64,000 nucleotides of DNA. Origin: Plantago ovata. Taxonomy: Eukaryota; Streptophyta; Magnoliopsida; Lamiales; Plantaginaceae. The position numbers and the translations under genes are program-made. Location of the stretch: the NCBI GenBank assembly GCA_028274465.1, contig CM051457.1:49508362-49572361 (forward strand), read 5' to 3'. Numbering within the stretch: position 1 is the first letter of the stretch; each line of letters starts with the position of its first letter. Below are positions 1 through 10,149 of the stretch, in pieces. Below the pieces are notes generated by a model. The model searched no databases. It was not told the DNA's origin and saw only the letters and a list, made by a program, of their open reading frames with translations.

Positions 1-182
1 TGCTATCTGTCTGCTGTTTTATATTCTCTTGTTAAATAGATAAAGCAAGTTATAGTCCTGAGAGAACGACACTCGAGTCATTCTGCTACTACACTACGGT
101 TTTCGTTGTAGTTGTGGATTGCCTTTGGCTAAATAACAAATATTATTTGCTGAATTAGAATCTGACAAATTCCGGTTCATCA
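1..182 (+). mobile_element. 3' end of a Ty3-gypsy LTR (truncated by window start)
   Basis: This stretch matches the last part of the solo LTR at 32717-33997 and, in reverse, the LTR at 57824-59135. It ends in the same ttcatca terminus and holds the shared box GAGAACGACACTC near 63-75. It abuts SIRE LTR sequence at 183, so it is inserted into that LTR. The left half and the target duplication lie outside the window, so I cannot tell a solo LTR from the end of a full element. Confidence 0.8.
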
Positions 183-1214
183 AAAGCACACTTGCTTCGT
201 TTCCAACCTAACTAGAGAATTGTAACCTTGTTATCCACCAAACTTGGGACTTATAATCAGCAAGACTATGCTTGATTAATTCCCCCTGAATTTCACGCCT
301 GAAAAGGGTGTTCATCAGTTAGAGAGGTTTGGGATGAGATGACTTGAATATAACTTTTCAGCTATAACAAGTAAGCAAGTTTGATTGTTTCTGGTGTCAA
401 GACTTGTTCTTGTTCGAAAGAAATAACACTTAACTAATTTCTTAGCCGTGAATGTTCTACTTCTTCACAAGTAGGTTTTGTTTCAAGCTTAAGTCTTGGA
501 ACGGATCAATAGGCAGTAAAGAGTATAGAAGGATTTGAGTGTTAAAGCACAAGTGAGAGTTTGATCACGTTGTTGACACCCTTCTACTCTTTGCCTGATG
601 ACCTCTATTTATAGTGTCTCAAGGGAGCCATTTGAATTTCAAATTTTAAGGCTTTGTACCTTAAGATGTCACTATCTTGCTTTTGTACTTTCAGCACGTC
701 CTTCATTTGTCTTCATGTTCTTCGCGTGCCTACTTTGCATTTAATGTTCAATTGAATCAAATTCAAATGTGAACGTTGGAGCCAAAATGCAAGTACTCTT
801 CAGCAAGGAGGTCACCTATGTTGTCAGCAAGTGGTCGATCTCAGTTTCAGCAAGCACAACCTACTGTGTCATATAGATTTTCACTTATGCAAGTTGTTGC
901 TGAAAATCTCACTTTCTGAGCAACATGTGCCTTTGTAGATACCTTTCTCAGAATTATTCTAAGTCTTCAGTCTTCGAATCTTCAACTTTCTGAGCGGTTC
1001 TAGGTCTTCAATAGTTCGTTTGTAAAAACAAAGTACATCATCAGCAAACAAAAGAACCTAACTAGTACCTACACTAAGTCTTTCAACATACGTTCCTCTT
1101 TTACAATGTCCTTAAAATTCTAAATTCCTATGGACCTTAAGTGTACTAGTTACTGGACTTTCCTTAATTTAGCATTGTTAATTTCTCATAAAAAAAATTA
1201 CAAGATTCCTAACA
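183..1214 (-). mobile_element. SIRE-like copia LTR, partial
   Basis: Read on the minus strand this is the same LTR as 19249-20762: it shares the CTATAAATAG promoter segment near 606-617 and the terminus whose complement reads tgttaggaa(t)cttg. It lacks its other end because the gypsy LTR at 1-182 interrupts it. The sequence beyond 1214 does not match the internal polypurine region of elements A and B, so this is probably a solo LTR. Confidence 0.8.
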
Positions 1215-2204
1215 TGACCCCTTTTTGTTTTGTTACTATGGATGCATCAGTGTTTTGTATGCATATATGTGTCGAACTCTATGGTGAGGTAGTAGTAAGA
1301 TCTCTATAGTTATTACTTTTGACTCTTTTGTAACTTTTTTAAGGGGATGCATCACAAGTGAATTGAACAAGGATAATCTCCTTGGAGATCGCAATACAGA
1401 GTATGACATTATGCTAAATCAAGGTTGGTTGAATTCGAGCGAAACCTGGCGAAAAGCCTCAGATGGGTGAGGTGAGGTTCTCTAACTTGCCACTTAAATC
1501 AACCAAATTTTATTGAACTTCTCTTTTAACTCCAGTCTTTGTAAACGTCTTCTCTGTTATGTAATTTGAATTGGTGAAGGTGACCTTCCGGTCATATTTC
1601 AAGTAATGTCTATTGAAAGAGAGCTTCTCATCACTTATTGTCTAACACAACAATAATGGACTTCACATAATAGCTTTCGTGTAGATGGATATATAACTTA
1701 GAGATATCGTTCTATTTTCATTAGAGTTCGTACTTGTATGATCTATCTAAGTTTTTGTTTTTTTGCATATAGTAACATCCTCTATGTGTGTATGTATATC
1801 TATTAAACTAAGATGGTCGTATTTGTTTCCGACATGCTAGTTAGTTACTCTCTTAAACATTGACACTTCTTTCTACGTTTTTGTCTGATTATTCTTCAAG
1901 GTCTTTTCCAAGAATGGTGTAGTGGATGTTCTTCGTGATGCTGGCTTCTCTGAAGATGTGGCATAGGTAAATATATGATTTACATGATGCATATACTTTG
2001 ATCACTTGTGCATATGTTGTTTTCCGAACATAATTCATGTAGATGGATATATAATTAGAGATAATCAAGTCTTTTCGATCGTTCTATTTTCATTAGAGTA
2101 CGATGTATTTCATATGTATTTTTAGATTGCGGCATTGCCTATTGTACGAAACATTTCATATGTATTTCTAGAATGGGACATTGTTTATCAATAGCTAGGC
2201 AAAT
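1215..2204. other. Unassigned intergenic DNA with local direct repeats
   Basis: No ORF over 60 codons. A segment of about 60 bp near 1682-1735 (tagatggatatata...) recurs in altered form at 2040-2105, and a shorter unit around catatgtatttttaga recurs near 2109 and 2157. A short open stretch at 1901-1966 sits between AG and GT dinucleotides and could be a relic exon. I cannot assign it. Confidence 0.4.
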
Positions 2205-2274
2205 GGGTGTTTGGTCTACTGGTATGATTCTCGCTAAATGCGCACGGTAGCGAGTTCGATTCTTGCAGCACCCC
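2205..2274 (+). pseudogene. tRNA-Pro-like pseudogene
   Basis: The stretch resembles plant tRNA-Pro. The acceptor halves gggtgtt (2205-2211) and agcaccc (2267-2273) pair over seven positions, a D-arm like ggtctactggtatgatt follows, and a T-arm gcgagttcgattcttgc is present. The anticodon stem is broken (ctcgc against gcacg) and the expected U33 is A, so it should not decode. No 3' oligo-T terminator lies immediately after it. It could also be the head of a tRNA-derived SINE, but I see no clear body or tail. Confidence 0.5.
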
Positions 2275-2359
2275 TTATTGCATGAAAAAAATGATATTTA
2301 AATATTTTATTATAATGGAGGTGCATATTAAAGAAATTAAAAGAAATATTTTTTTTTAA

Positions 2360-2637
2360 ATCAACATTTAGCCACGGTTAGATTTTAATTCAGCCACGGA
2401 TAAAATCTAACCGTGGCTAAGCCCAAAGCGCGGATCCAACCCGGTCAACCCTTTATCCGTCACCAAACTGTTGCTAAATTTAGCCACGGATAGTATTCGT
2501 GTCTATATAGATGCTACGCTTAAAATAGTCACGCCCTTATTAGTAACGGATCTATCCGTGGCTAAGGCTTTTTAGCCACGAATCGGCCTTTTTAGCCACG
2601 GATAGATCCGTGGCTAAAATCCAGTTTTTTTGTAGTG
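2360..2637. mobile_element. CACTA-type element end with subterminal repeats
   Basis: The segment ends ccagttttttttgtagtg-like at 2637, the complement of the CACTACAAAAA terminus of plant CACTA (En/Spm) elements. It holds several direct and inverted copies of the core AGCCACGGAT / ATCCGTGGCT (for example near 2384, 2414, 2482, 2592), as expected for subterminal transposase-binding repeats. No matching left terminus was found, so the extent is uncertain. Confidence 0.6.
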
Positions 2638-2744
2638 AACATAAACATATATAATGACAACAGAGACACTAGCCACAAACAATAAAACTAGAAGAAGAGG
2701 TCACACATTTCGAAATCATAATATTTAAACAACGTACCGAACGG

Positions 2745-3166
2745 CGGTGCAGCTCCGAAGCTGAGACAGACCCAGTGAAGTGTCACGAGGTACCGACCCC
2801 ATCATTAGGCGCCTTCCCACGGTTGAGGGCATTCTTATCAGCAATTTCCTGCACCCATGGCTGGCCCCAGTATGCATCCCACAAAGCATAATGCTTTGGG
2901 TTCATGAAGTTAACCCAGAGATGCTTCTCGTCCACCACACGCGCCTGCTTGGCCTTCTGGATCTTCTGCTTGTAGATCTTAGAGGCCTCGTGGTTGAACA
3001 CCCTCCACAGTGACTGAATGTTCCTCTGAGGGATCCAGAAGTGCTTCTTCATGCAAAAAGGCCGATCCCATGCATACACAGTCAAGCATGAACAGGTAAA
3101 CGAAAGACAAGGTTTTGCGTGGGCGCCGCCTACCCAATGTGAATGCGGTCTAACACTGTGTAACAA
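2745..3166 (-). pseudogene. CACTA-associated Transposase_24-like fragment
   Basis: Minus-strand reading gives a 127-codon open stretch (2783-3166). Its part below about 3055 resembles the plant transposase family Pfam Transposase_24 (Ptta/En/Spm): an aromatic- and lysine-rich helix region, then ADKNALNRGKAPNDGVG, then after a stop (TGA in place of an Arg codon, near 2780) a run reading HFTGSVSASELHRR. That last run resembles the family's HTGGS-type motif. It lies between CACTA-like repeat blocks, which fits. It is broken and probably one exon; the N-terminal 35 residues are likely not coding. Confidence 0.5.
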
Positions 3167-3252
3167 GGTGCACGGGTGCCGCTACCCAATGTGAATGCGG
3201 TCTAAAAAATTTGTGCGTGGGCTCCGCCTACTCATAGTGAATGCGGTCTAAA
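3118..3252 (+). repeat. Three tandem copies of a ~45 bp unit
   Basis: A unit reading gcgtgggc(g/t)ccgcctac followed by aatgtgaatgcggtctaa occurs three times (about 3118-3166, 3167-3205 and 3215-3252) with small changes. It is GC-rich and sits in an AT-rich surround inside the CACTA-like region. Confidence 0.7.
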
Positions 3253-4624
3253 AAAAATGATTAACTATTACATACCCTCAGATCCTGGAAGTGACCCTTC
3301 CTCACATGGATAGGAAGAGTGCTCCACTTCTCCCCGACACTCCCCTTTTCGGGAGCCGCCAGATTCCCGGAAAAAAAATCTTCGAGAGCTTTTCCGTAGC
3401 AGCTTTAGGGGCAAACCTTTAAGATAATGAAAAGGGTTATTAATAACATAACTATTATTATTGATATAACTTATTAATGAAAACGGTGTAACACATAATA
3501 AATTATTATTGAAATAACTTACTTCATCCCATAATAGTGCAAGACCGGAAGGCCCTTGTACGTCTGGCCCTCAAACCACTTCTCGAATATACTATCCAAT
3601 TGTCACTAACTTATTATAATGTCCAATGTTCAAGGTCATTTTTCACTAACTTATCTTATTATAATGTGCAATGTCCAAGGTTTGCTCCAAATCAATCCAT
3701 ATTAATCCAATTTTATCAATAATTACATTTTTTTACTATAAAAATCAAATATACTATCCAATTGTCAAAATTAACCAAATAATCTACATTTGCTAAATTA
3801 ATATTGCAAAATTAACATATAAACAGAATTACTTATATTAATTTAAACTCATGAATTTATTATGGAATTACATCAAATTAAAATCAAAATTAACCAAAAA
3901 TAATAAAAAAAATCACTATAGGGTACAATTAATACAATTAGCGAACTAAATTCAGTTTATTTAATTTACATAATTTATAAGAAATTTAAATTAAACAAAT
4001 TAAATTCAGTTTATATAATTCTATTAGATTAAGCAAACTGTTAATTAAAATTACTTAACCTAAATTAATTAAGCTTACTAAATTAATCAAAATTAGGCAA
4101 ATTAACATAATTGAGCTAAATATTAGTACAATTAACGAAATTAACAGAATTGAGCTTAATTACAAAATAAAAAACAAAAATTAAAAAAGCCCCAAAACTT
4201 AGGGTTTTAGGGTTTAGCAAAAATAACATCAATTCATCAAAAATTAGCCAATAACATAACATCAATTCATAAAAAAATTAGAAATAACATAACAACAATT
4301 CATCATAAATCAATTCAAATTTTTAATCAAGAAAAACCAAAACTTAGGGTTTCGGTGCTAACCTGGAAAATGAAGAGGGAGGAAGTTGGTGGCACGGAGT
4401 GGTGGTGGCATGACAATGGTGGTGGAACGGCAGTGGAGATGGGGGCGGGGATGGAGACAGGCGGTGGAGATGGAAGTTGTAGTCGATCCGTAGTGGTGGT
4501 CAATCCGTAATGGTGGGCCGGAGGGTGGTGGAGGAGTAAATTGAAATTGAAATTGGGGGTGGGGGGAAATAGAAATTTGGTAGAAAAGGAAATGAGGAAC
4601 AAGAGACCCGATTTGGTCTCTTAT
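3253..4624. other. AT-rich, probably internal CACTA DNA
   Basis: About 3420-4330 is very AT-rich with many aattaa words and no credible ORF. At 4370-4560 a GT/GG-rich stretch gives proline- and histidine-rich minus-strand ORFs (4327-4602, 4358-4639). These are low-complexity and I do not call them genes, though the 5' exon of a CACTA gene would be expected about here. Confidence 0.35.
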
Positions 4625-4975
4625 TTCAGGCTTAGTCACGGATAACTTCTATCCGTGGCTGACCTTTTATTTTTATTTTTATTTTTTTTAATTCAAATAC
4701 AACTTGTGACGGATAGAATCTATCCGTAACAGTATTTGATTTCCCTTTTTTTGTAAAAATAATGTAGCGACGAATATACTATCCTTACCAATTGATGATA
4801 TGGATAAATCATATCCGTGGCCAAGTTCCACGAACGCGGGCCTGGACAGGCACGAACTGAGCGTCCAGGCTCAGTTCATGACTATCCGTGGCTAAAATAT
4901 CGATTCGTGGCTATTTTGGCCACGGATAGTATCCGTGGCTACGTATGGTGGCTATTTACTGGATTTCTTGTTGTG
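4625..4975. mobile_element. Second CACTA-like end with subterminal repeats
   Basis: The AGCCACGGAT / ATCCGTGGCT core recurs near 4632, 4660, 4881, 4918 and 4935, and the block ends ggatttcttgttgtg at 4975. That is a one-base variant of the TTTCTTGTAGTG terminus of CACTA elements. This terminus points the same way as the one at 2637, so the two do not form a simple inverted pair. A rearranged or doubly inserted element is likely. Confidence 0.5.
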
Positions 4976-4977
4976 AA

Positions 4978-5178
4978 TTACAGAGTCAAGACTAACAATA
5001 ATATCCAGACACAAATTGCTAGAAGCATCAGATAGTGTTGTGCTTTGTGTTGTAGTAACACATTTTTGGTATTTGTGAGATCTTTACTTATGCTGCTTTC
5101 TTCACTAATTTCAGTTTGATTCAAAATTTGATTATTTTCATCCAGAGGTATCCACTGGGACTTTCCATTTAACATAAG
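4978..5178 (-). pseudogene. Copia gag fragment, distal part
   Basis: This is the continuation of the minus-strand copia gag seen at 14928-16726, cut off by the gypsy insertion (target duplication ataag at 5174-5178 and 14923-14927). It gives a 65-codon ORF ending at 4978, beginning MLNGKSQWIPLDENN. It follows the zinc-knuckle remnant on the other side of the insertion. No catalytic domain is visible, and it stops where the CACTA-like end begins. Confidence 0.5.
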
Positions 5179-6582
5179 TGATGAACGTATTTTTGACGCG
5201 TTCCTCTTGTCTTTTTTACCTTCTTTTGCTATCTTCTAGCCTTGTTTTTTGGTTAGTTTTGTAGAATAGTGTCACGTTTTGTGTTTTCTGCATTTTCAGG
5301 CACTTAGGTACGAAACGGCGTTTTTGGAGCTAAAAACGAGCCTTTTTGATGGAAAAGATGGCCCCGTTGAAGTTCCCCAATCTCCGTGGCTTGTTCGTAA
5401 GTGTTTGAGTATCAATAAGCATCGAGAAGGATGAGTCCAAGGCACCCGAGGGCCATGCGAGGGCAAATAGATTGAGTTTGAAGACAAAAATCTGCCCAGG
5501 AGCCAAGCTAAGCGCCTGGAATAGTGAAGCGCTCCGCTTCAAATTCCAGGAGCTTTGGCACAGAAGCCAAGCGAAGCGCTTGGAGTGCCCGAAGCGCTTC
5601 GCTTGCCAAGCGCTCCGCTTGGCAACTCCAAGCGGTCCGCTTGGCAGCGGTTACGTTTTCGGATTTTCCTTCTTAGATCTGATCTTTGGTCATTTTTTGG
5701 ATATCTTTTGAACTGTAACTTCGTTTTGGAGAGCTCCTAAGCCCCAAAACTCAGAGAATATTCAGATTACTTTGTATTTTAGCTTGGGATTCAAGGTTTT
5801 GATTGGGATTCATCCTTTGTAATCATCTACGGAGAGATTTTCTTTGCTTTCCACCGATTAGTGACAGCTTTGGTGGTAACTTGTATCACTCTCTTGTCTT
5901 GTAGTTTGAAATGATGTATTCTTATTATTATTCATATGAATTGATGTCTATGTTGATGAATATGAGTAGCTAAATCTTTTGTGTTGGTGGTAGAATGTAG
6001 AATATGCATGCTATGGGTTATGTTTATGCTTACATGAGATTGTGATTCAATCTTGCTGCAAATCCCTTCATATGATTATTAGTTGCCTATAAAATATATT
6101 CGAATTGAGTATAGTGACAAACTCTTGGTCAATGAAAGCTATAGGATTGTATGTTAGAGATTTGCAGCATGCTAGATAAATGGTGTTGGTGACAAGCACC
6201 TCTAAAGTATTGATAGTGATCTTTCATGATGTGTGTCTTAAATTTGTCTAGACGAGTTGCTTAGCAGACTTGATCGAAGGTTCTACGCACTGAACTTGTG
6301 AGCATATACGTAACCCATGCATGTGTATTTGATTTCTACCACCAACCGTTTTCCAAACTGGTTTACAACAATCTGATTACTTGTTGCTATTGTTCAAAGG
6401 AAAGGATTCTCTAAACATTTGAACTCGTTGACTGAAATTACTTGCAAAAACCTCAAGCAAAGCCACGTTAGGTCCCGAGAGAACGACACTCGGGGACAAC
6501 TTGCCATTGCACTCTAGTTTGTGTAGTGATAAGTGTTCTTAGGCTTTTAAACAAATTTAATTGGTGAAAAACGACATCATCA
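5179..6582 (+). repeat. 5' LTR of gypsy element 1
   Basis: The LTR begins tgatgaacg and ends catcatca, with the six-base inverted terminus TGATGA/TCATCA. It is the same length as the copy at 13519-14922. It carries a CpG-rich palindrome island (5502-5650) and, about 110 bp before its end, the box GAGAACGACACTC, which is also found in the LTRs of the second gypsy family. I see no strong TATA box after the palindrome island. Confidence 0.92.
5502..5650. repeat. CpG-rich palindrome island, CCAAGCG-NNN-CGCTTGG type
   Basis: Several units with 7-base arms CCAAGCG and CGCTTGG around a variable three-base centre stand in an otherwise AT-rich LTR, for example with centres AAG, CTC and GTC near 5567, 5608 and 5630. 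Degenerate units precede them. The same island is at 13842-13990 in the other LTR. Confidence 0.85.
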
Positions 6583-6585
6583 ATT

Positions 6586-6602
6586 TGGCGCCGTTGCCGG
6601 GG
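6586..6602 (+). promoter_or_regulatory. Primer binding site, tRNA-Asp
   Basis: TGGCGCCGTTGCCGGGG, three bases after the LTR, is complementary to the 3' end of plant tRNA-Asp including CCA. This primer is typical of Athila/Tat gypsy elements and supports the lineage call. Confidence 0.88.
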
Positions 6603-6725
6603 ACTTAACTCTTTTGGTTGGTGTTTTTGTTTTGGTTTTTTCAGCCAACATCTCTTCTTTGTCTCATTTCTGTTTTTGTTTCTTTTTGCTTGAGATACTC
6701 ACTATCTTGCATTTCAGGTAAGTGC

Positions 6726-9032
6726 ATGCCTAGAACCCGAACGGGTGGACCTATTGTTGAACCTTTTGTAGACGAGATCGATCGTTTGTTTCAAAGGAGA
6801 AGGAGGAATTTGAATCTCGAGTTTCAAGGAGTAGCATCTAGAGCTTCCACCTCTGGTATTCGGGAAGAGTCTTCTTCTTATCTTTTGGAGCCAATTCTTG
6901 AATCGGTTTACTTGGAAGGTGAAATGGTGGAGAGACCTATACGTACACTTACTAAGCCTACGGTTGGGGCTAGAGGACCAGCAATTATCCTCAATGATGC
7001 CACCAGGAACTTGGAGATCAAGAATCACATGTTCCAACAACTTCTCAAATTCTATGGGATGGCTAATGAGGACGTGATAGGATACTTGAATGAACTCGAG
7101 AACTTTGTTCTCCATCTTGGGCGACCGGGAGCTGGTGTTACGGATGATGATCTCCGCATTAAGGTCTTTTCTATGGGGCTAGGCGATCGTGCAAAGGCTT
7201 GGCTCAATACTTTGGAGGCCGGGTCTTTGAAAACATGGGATCTTTGCTTTGATAAGTTCATGGAGCGTTACTACCCCGCTTCCAAGACAATGGTTATGAA
7301 GAGCCAAATTAGCTCCTTCGAGCAGAGGTACGATGAGCCTTTCCACGAGGCCTATGATCGTTTCATGGGATTGCATCATCGATGCCCACATAACGGGTAT
7401 GATAAAGGTCAGCTTCTCCAATTCTTTTACAATGGTTTACATCCTGAGATTCAATCTCAAGTGGATAGTATTTGTGGAGGTAGTATGGGGGAGTTGCTTC
7501 CTTCTCAAGCCCAAGTGAAGCTGGACATGATGTACCGGAATTCCCAAAACCGGAATGTGAGGGCTCGTGTGCTCCAAAAGGAGCAAAGAGGTGAGGCCAA
7601 GGTAGTAGTGGAACAAAATGCCTTTGATGGGTTCGCCCATGAAGTAAAGCAAGCTTTGAGGCAAAGCGTTCCTTCTCCTTCTACGGAAGTTTGTGGTGTG
7701 TGCAAGAACTATGGGCACCCGGCCTACTTATGCCGTTCTGAATTTGCTAGAGAGCAATACATCACGAACGATGTCCGACAAGAAGTATATGCTGCTGAGG
7801 GAGAGCATGTAGTTGGAGATGTGAACTACGGGCAAGGTTATGGCAATGTGAGGCCACAAAACCGTGGACCCCGAGGTGGGTACCAGAATCAAGGCAACCG
7901 TGGTTATTTTCATAACTCGGATCAAAATGCCTATGGGCCTAATCAAGATAGAAGTCGTCTCAGCGATGGGAACAATTGGTATGAAGGAGCACCGCCTTCT
8001 AATCCTACACCTCCACCTCAAGTTGCTAGTTTGGGACCACAAGGTGGAGGGGTGCTTCCTTCACCTCTTGTCTCTTCACTCAATGATCTGGTTATGAAGA
8101 CGAACAAATTCATGGAGCATTACTATCGTAATGAGGCTACTAACAATCAACGCTTTGAGAAGCTTGAGGCTAGTAGTAGCAACCTCCATAAGAAGCTACA
8201 AGAGCTTATAGATCGAGGGGCGAGTAGAGAGCAAGGGAAGTTTCCCGGAAACACGGAGAAGGCTATGGCCATAACCGTGGTGACTGATTTGCCCGTGGAG
8301 ATCACGGTTGTGAGAGACAATGCACTAGTTGAGGTGCCAAGTTGCAAGGTAACTGAAACTTGCAAGGTGAGTGAGGAGCTTGAGACTCCTAAGGTAGTTG
8401 TGGAAGAGAAAGTGGTCGCACAATCTGATGCGATAGTTGAGGAAGTGAATGAAAACTCATCATCTGAGGATGAGTTGGTGGATATGGTGGAAGTGCCTAT
8501 CCAAGAGAGCTTTGATGTGGAAATCGGCTTGGGTAAGAAGGATGGAATAGTGGCAACTCTAGACACGGGAGCGGGTGTGAATGTCATACCTTTGAACGTG
8601 TACGAAGAGTCGGGTTTGTCTGGCTTAAGACCAATGAAATGCATGGTGCAATTGGCGGATGGGTCTATGAAGAAGCCATTGGGTGTGATCGAAAATCTAG
8701 GGGTAAGAGTCGCCGGTGTATTGGTCAAGACGAACTTCATCGTCATGCCTACATCCTCCGCAAAGCTCAAGGATGTGGTTCTTTTGGGTAGAGCCTTCAT
8801 CAACAAAGTACATATGGTGATATACATGTACCGTCGTACATGTAGCTTCGAGGTAAATGGCAAGCAACATACGTTGCGAGCCATAGTTAATTCATGTGCT
8901 TATGTTGATACTAACGAACTTGTAGGATTCTTTGGTCCTCTTTATGTTCGTCAAGATGTGCAGGGACTTAGTGCTTTGAAGAGCACTTGGACGGGGAAGT
9001 CTAGTACCCGATGCGAAATTGATCCCGCATGA
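6726..9032 (+). CDS. gag-pro: Gag-protease polyprotein, Ty3-gypsy
   Basis: Open for 768 codons from the ATG at 6726. I prefer this start to 6618 because the upstream 36 codons are a hydrophobic, T-rich leader read-through and MPRTRTGG begins right after a ttgcatttcag run. Residues about 115-215 form a Retrotrans_gag domain (AKAWLNTLEAGSLKTW). A CCHC zinc knuckle is at C323-C326-H331-C336 (CGVCKNYGHPAYLC). A retropepsin-like protease has its catalytic D613-T614-G615 in VATLDTGAGVNVIPL. The middle is Gly/Asn/Arg-rich. Gag would build the particle and bind RNA; the protease would cleave it. The ORF ends before any reverse transcriptase. No disabling change is seen. Confidence 0.92.
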   Translation: MPRTRTGGPIVEPFVDEIDRLFQRRRRNLNLEFQGVASRASTSGIREESSSYLLEPILESVYLEGEMVERPIRTLTKPTVGARGPAIILNDATRNLEIKNHMFQQLLKFYGMANEDVIGYLNELENFVLHLGRPGAGVTDDDLRIKVFSMGLGDRAKAWLNTLEAGSLKTWDLCFDKFMERYYPASKTMVMKSQISSFEQRYDEPFHEAYDRFMGLHHRCPHNGYDKGQLLQFFYNGLHPEIQSQVDSICGGSMGELLPSQAQVKLDMMYRNSQNRNVRARVLQKEQRGEAKVVVEQNAFDGFAHEVKQALRQSVPSPSTEVCGVCKNYGHPAYLCRSEFAREQYITNDVRQEVYAAEGEHVVGDVNYGQGYGNVRPQNRGPRGGYQNQGNRGYFHNSDQNAYGPNQDRSRLSDGNNWYEGAPPSNPTPPPQVASLGPQGGGVLPSPLVSSLNDLVMKTNKFMEHYYRNEATNNQRFEKLEASSSNLHKKLQELIDRGASREQGKFPGNTEKAMAITVVTDLPVEITVVRDNALVEVPSCKVTETCKVSEELETPKVVVEEKVVAQSDAIVEEVNENSSSEDELVDMVEVPIQESFDVEIGLGKKDGIVATLDTGAGVNVIPLNVYEESGLSGLRPMKCMVQLADGSMKKPLGVIENLGVRVAGVLVKTNFIVMPTSSAKLKDVVLLGRAFINKVHMVIYMYRRTCSFEVNGKQHTLRAIVNSCAYVDTNELVGFFGPLYVRQDVQGLSALKSTWTGKSSTRCEIDPA

Positions 9033-9580
9033 GCTAATATGAGTCGAGCCAACGACTTTTAAACGAAGGCGCTTCTCGGGAGGCAACCCGAGGTTGTAGG
9101 TAATTGCATATAGATTAGAAGCACGTTTAAAATTTTGTTTCATTGTTTAGACAAGTTTTTTGGGGTGAAAATTTAGCAAAAGTTGAAAAAAAATGGATTT
9201 GGGAGCTTCAGGTCCCAAGCGAACCGCTTGGAAAGCCCAAGCGGTCCGCTTGAATTTCCAGTAGAAATGAAAATTCCTACTGGAAATCCAAGCGGAGCGC
9301 TTGGGAGTTCCCAAGCGGACCGCTTGCCAAGCGCTTCGCTTGGGACGCCCAAGCGGTTCGCTTGGCTTTCCTTAAGGAAGCTAAGCGGGGCACTTGAGAT
9401 TCAAAGCCTCCCGACTTCGTTTTTACCTCCATTGCCGATTTTTGCACCCCAAAAATCTCAATCTCTCTCAATTCTCCACCAATTCTTGCAATCTTGTGCA
9501 TTTTACAAAGCCCATCACCCCCTCTATCATCTAAACCGATCAAATTTTACGTTTGAAGCATCCATAACAAGGAATCAAAG
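9033..9580 (+). other. Non-coding leader of ORF2 with palindrome island
   Basis: Between the gag-protease stop and the putative intron. It contains the palindrome island at 9213-9391 and a pyrimidine-rich stretch (9420-9540). The overlapping ORF at 9183-9593 is translation of the palindromes and I do not call it a gene. Confidence 0.6.
9213..9391. repeat. Internal palindrome island 1
   Basis: Six or more CCAAGCG-NNN-CGCTTGG units occur with centres AAC, GTC, GAG, GAC, CTT and GTT, some with one mismatch. A longer inverted pair is also present: ttccagtagaaat near 9257 and atttcc/actggaa near 9275-9290. It lies upstream of the ORF2 slot. The type matches the LTR island. Confidence 0.85.
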
Positions 9581-10144
9581 GTACCTCTCATGAACCCTAA
9601 CTTTCTTGAATTTGGGATTTCATCTTAATTAGCTTCAATTGTGTTATGCATTGGTGAATTATAGTTTGATAATGATTATTGAGCATGTTCTTACTAAGAT
9701 GTGATGTCTAAATTCGAATTTTGCTCCTCTTGATTTATGATGAACTCTAGTGCTCGAATTTTTGCTATGTAATTGTTTGATGATTGTTAGCCTTGAATTT
9801 GAGTTATGATTATGATTATGGTGATGTTGTGATTGCATGAGAATGTGTTGGATTGGTTGGGTAATTTAATTGGAGAGTTTGTTTGCTTGGTTTAGATTCG
9901 TATGGATTTATCGTAACGAAGTGTAAAAGCTTCTCGATTTTTTCATATGAACTTTAGCAAGCCTTCAAACTCACCATGAGATTACTTGAGTGAGTTTTGA
10001 CGTCTAAGAGTCGACTTGTTGCGTTATGACTTGTTTTAAACGAAGAACGTATACTTGTCTTAGAGTAGAAGTAGATTGTTTGGTAGTAGTATAAGAGTCT
10101 AAGTCTCATTGTCTCTTGAAGTTATCTAATAAGATTTTTTCTAG
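9581..10144 (+). other. Putative intron upstream of ORF2
   Basis: A donor-like AAAG|GTACCTC at 9581 and an acceptor-like GATTTTTTCTAG at 10144 bound 564 T-rich bases, ending six bases before the ORF2 ATG. The donor neighbourhood (tgaaccctaa, then gcttcaatt) is conserved in the second gypsy element at 62006, where the matching acceptor is at 61475. ORF2 could thus be translated from a spliced subgenomic RNA. This is inference; no transcript is seen. Confidence 0.55.
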
Positions 10145-10149
10145 GTACA

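Noticed and set aside
2205-2274. Functional tRNA gene
   Set aside because: Broken anticodon stem and no U33; kept only as a pseudogene.
5472-5711. Repeated ORFs across the palindrome islands (5472, 9183, 11676, 13812)
   Set aside because: The open frames come from GCG-NNN-CGC units that lack stop codons; the frames differ between islands.
8147-8884. 245-codon minus-strand ORF antisense to the gypsy protease region
   Set aside because: Ser/Thr-rich shadow of the real gag-protease frame.
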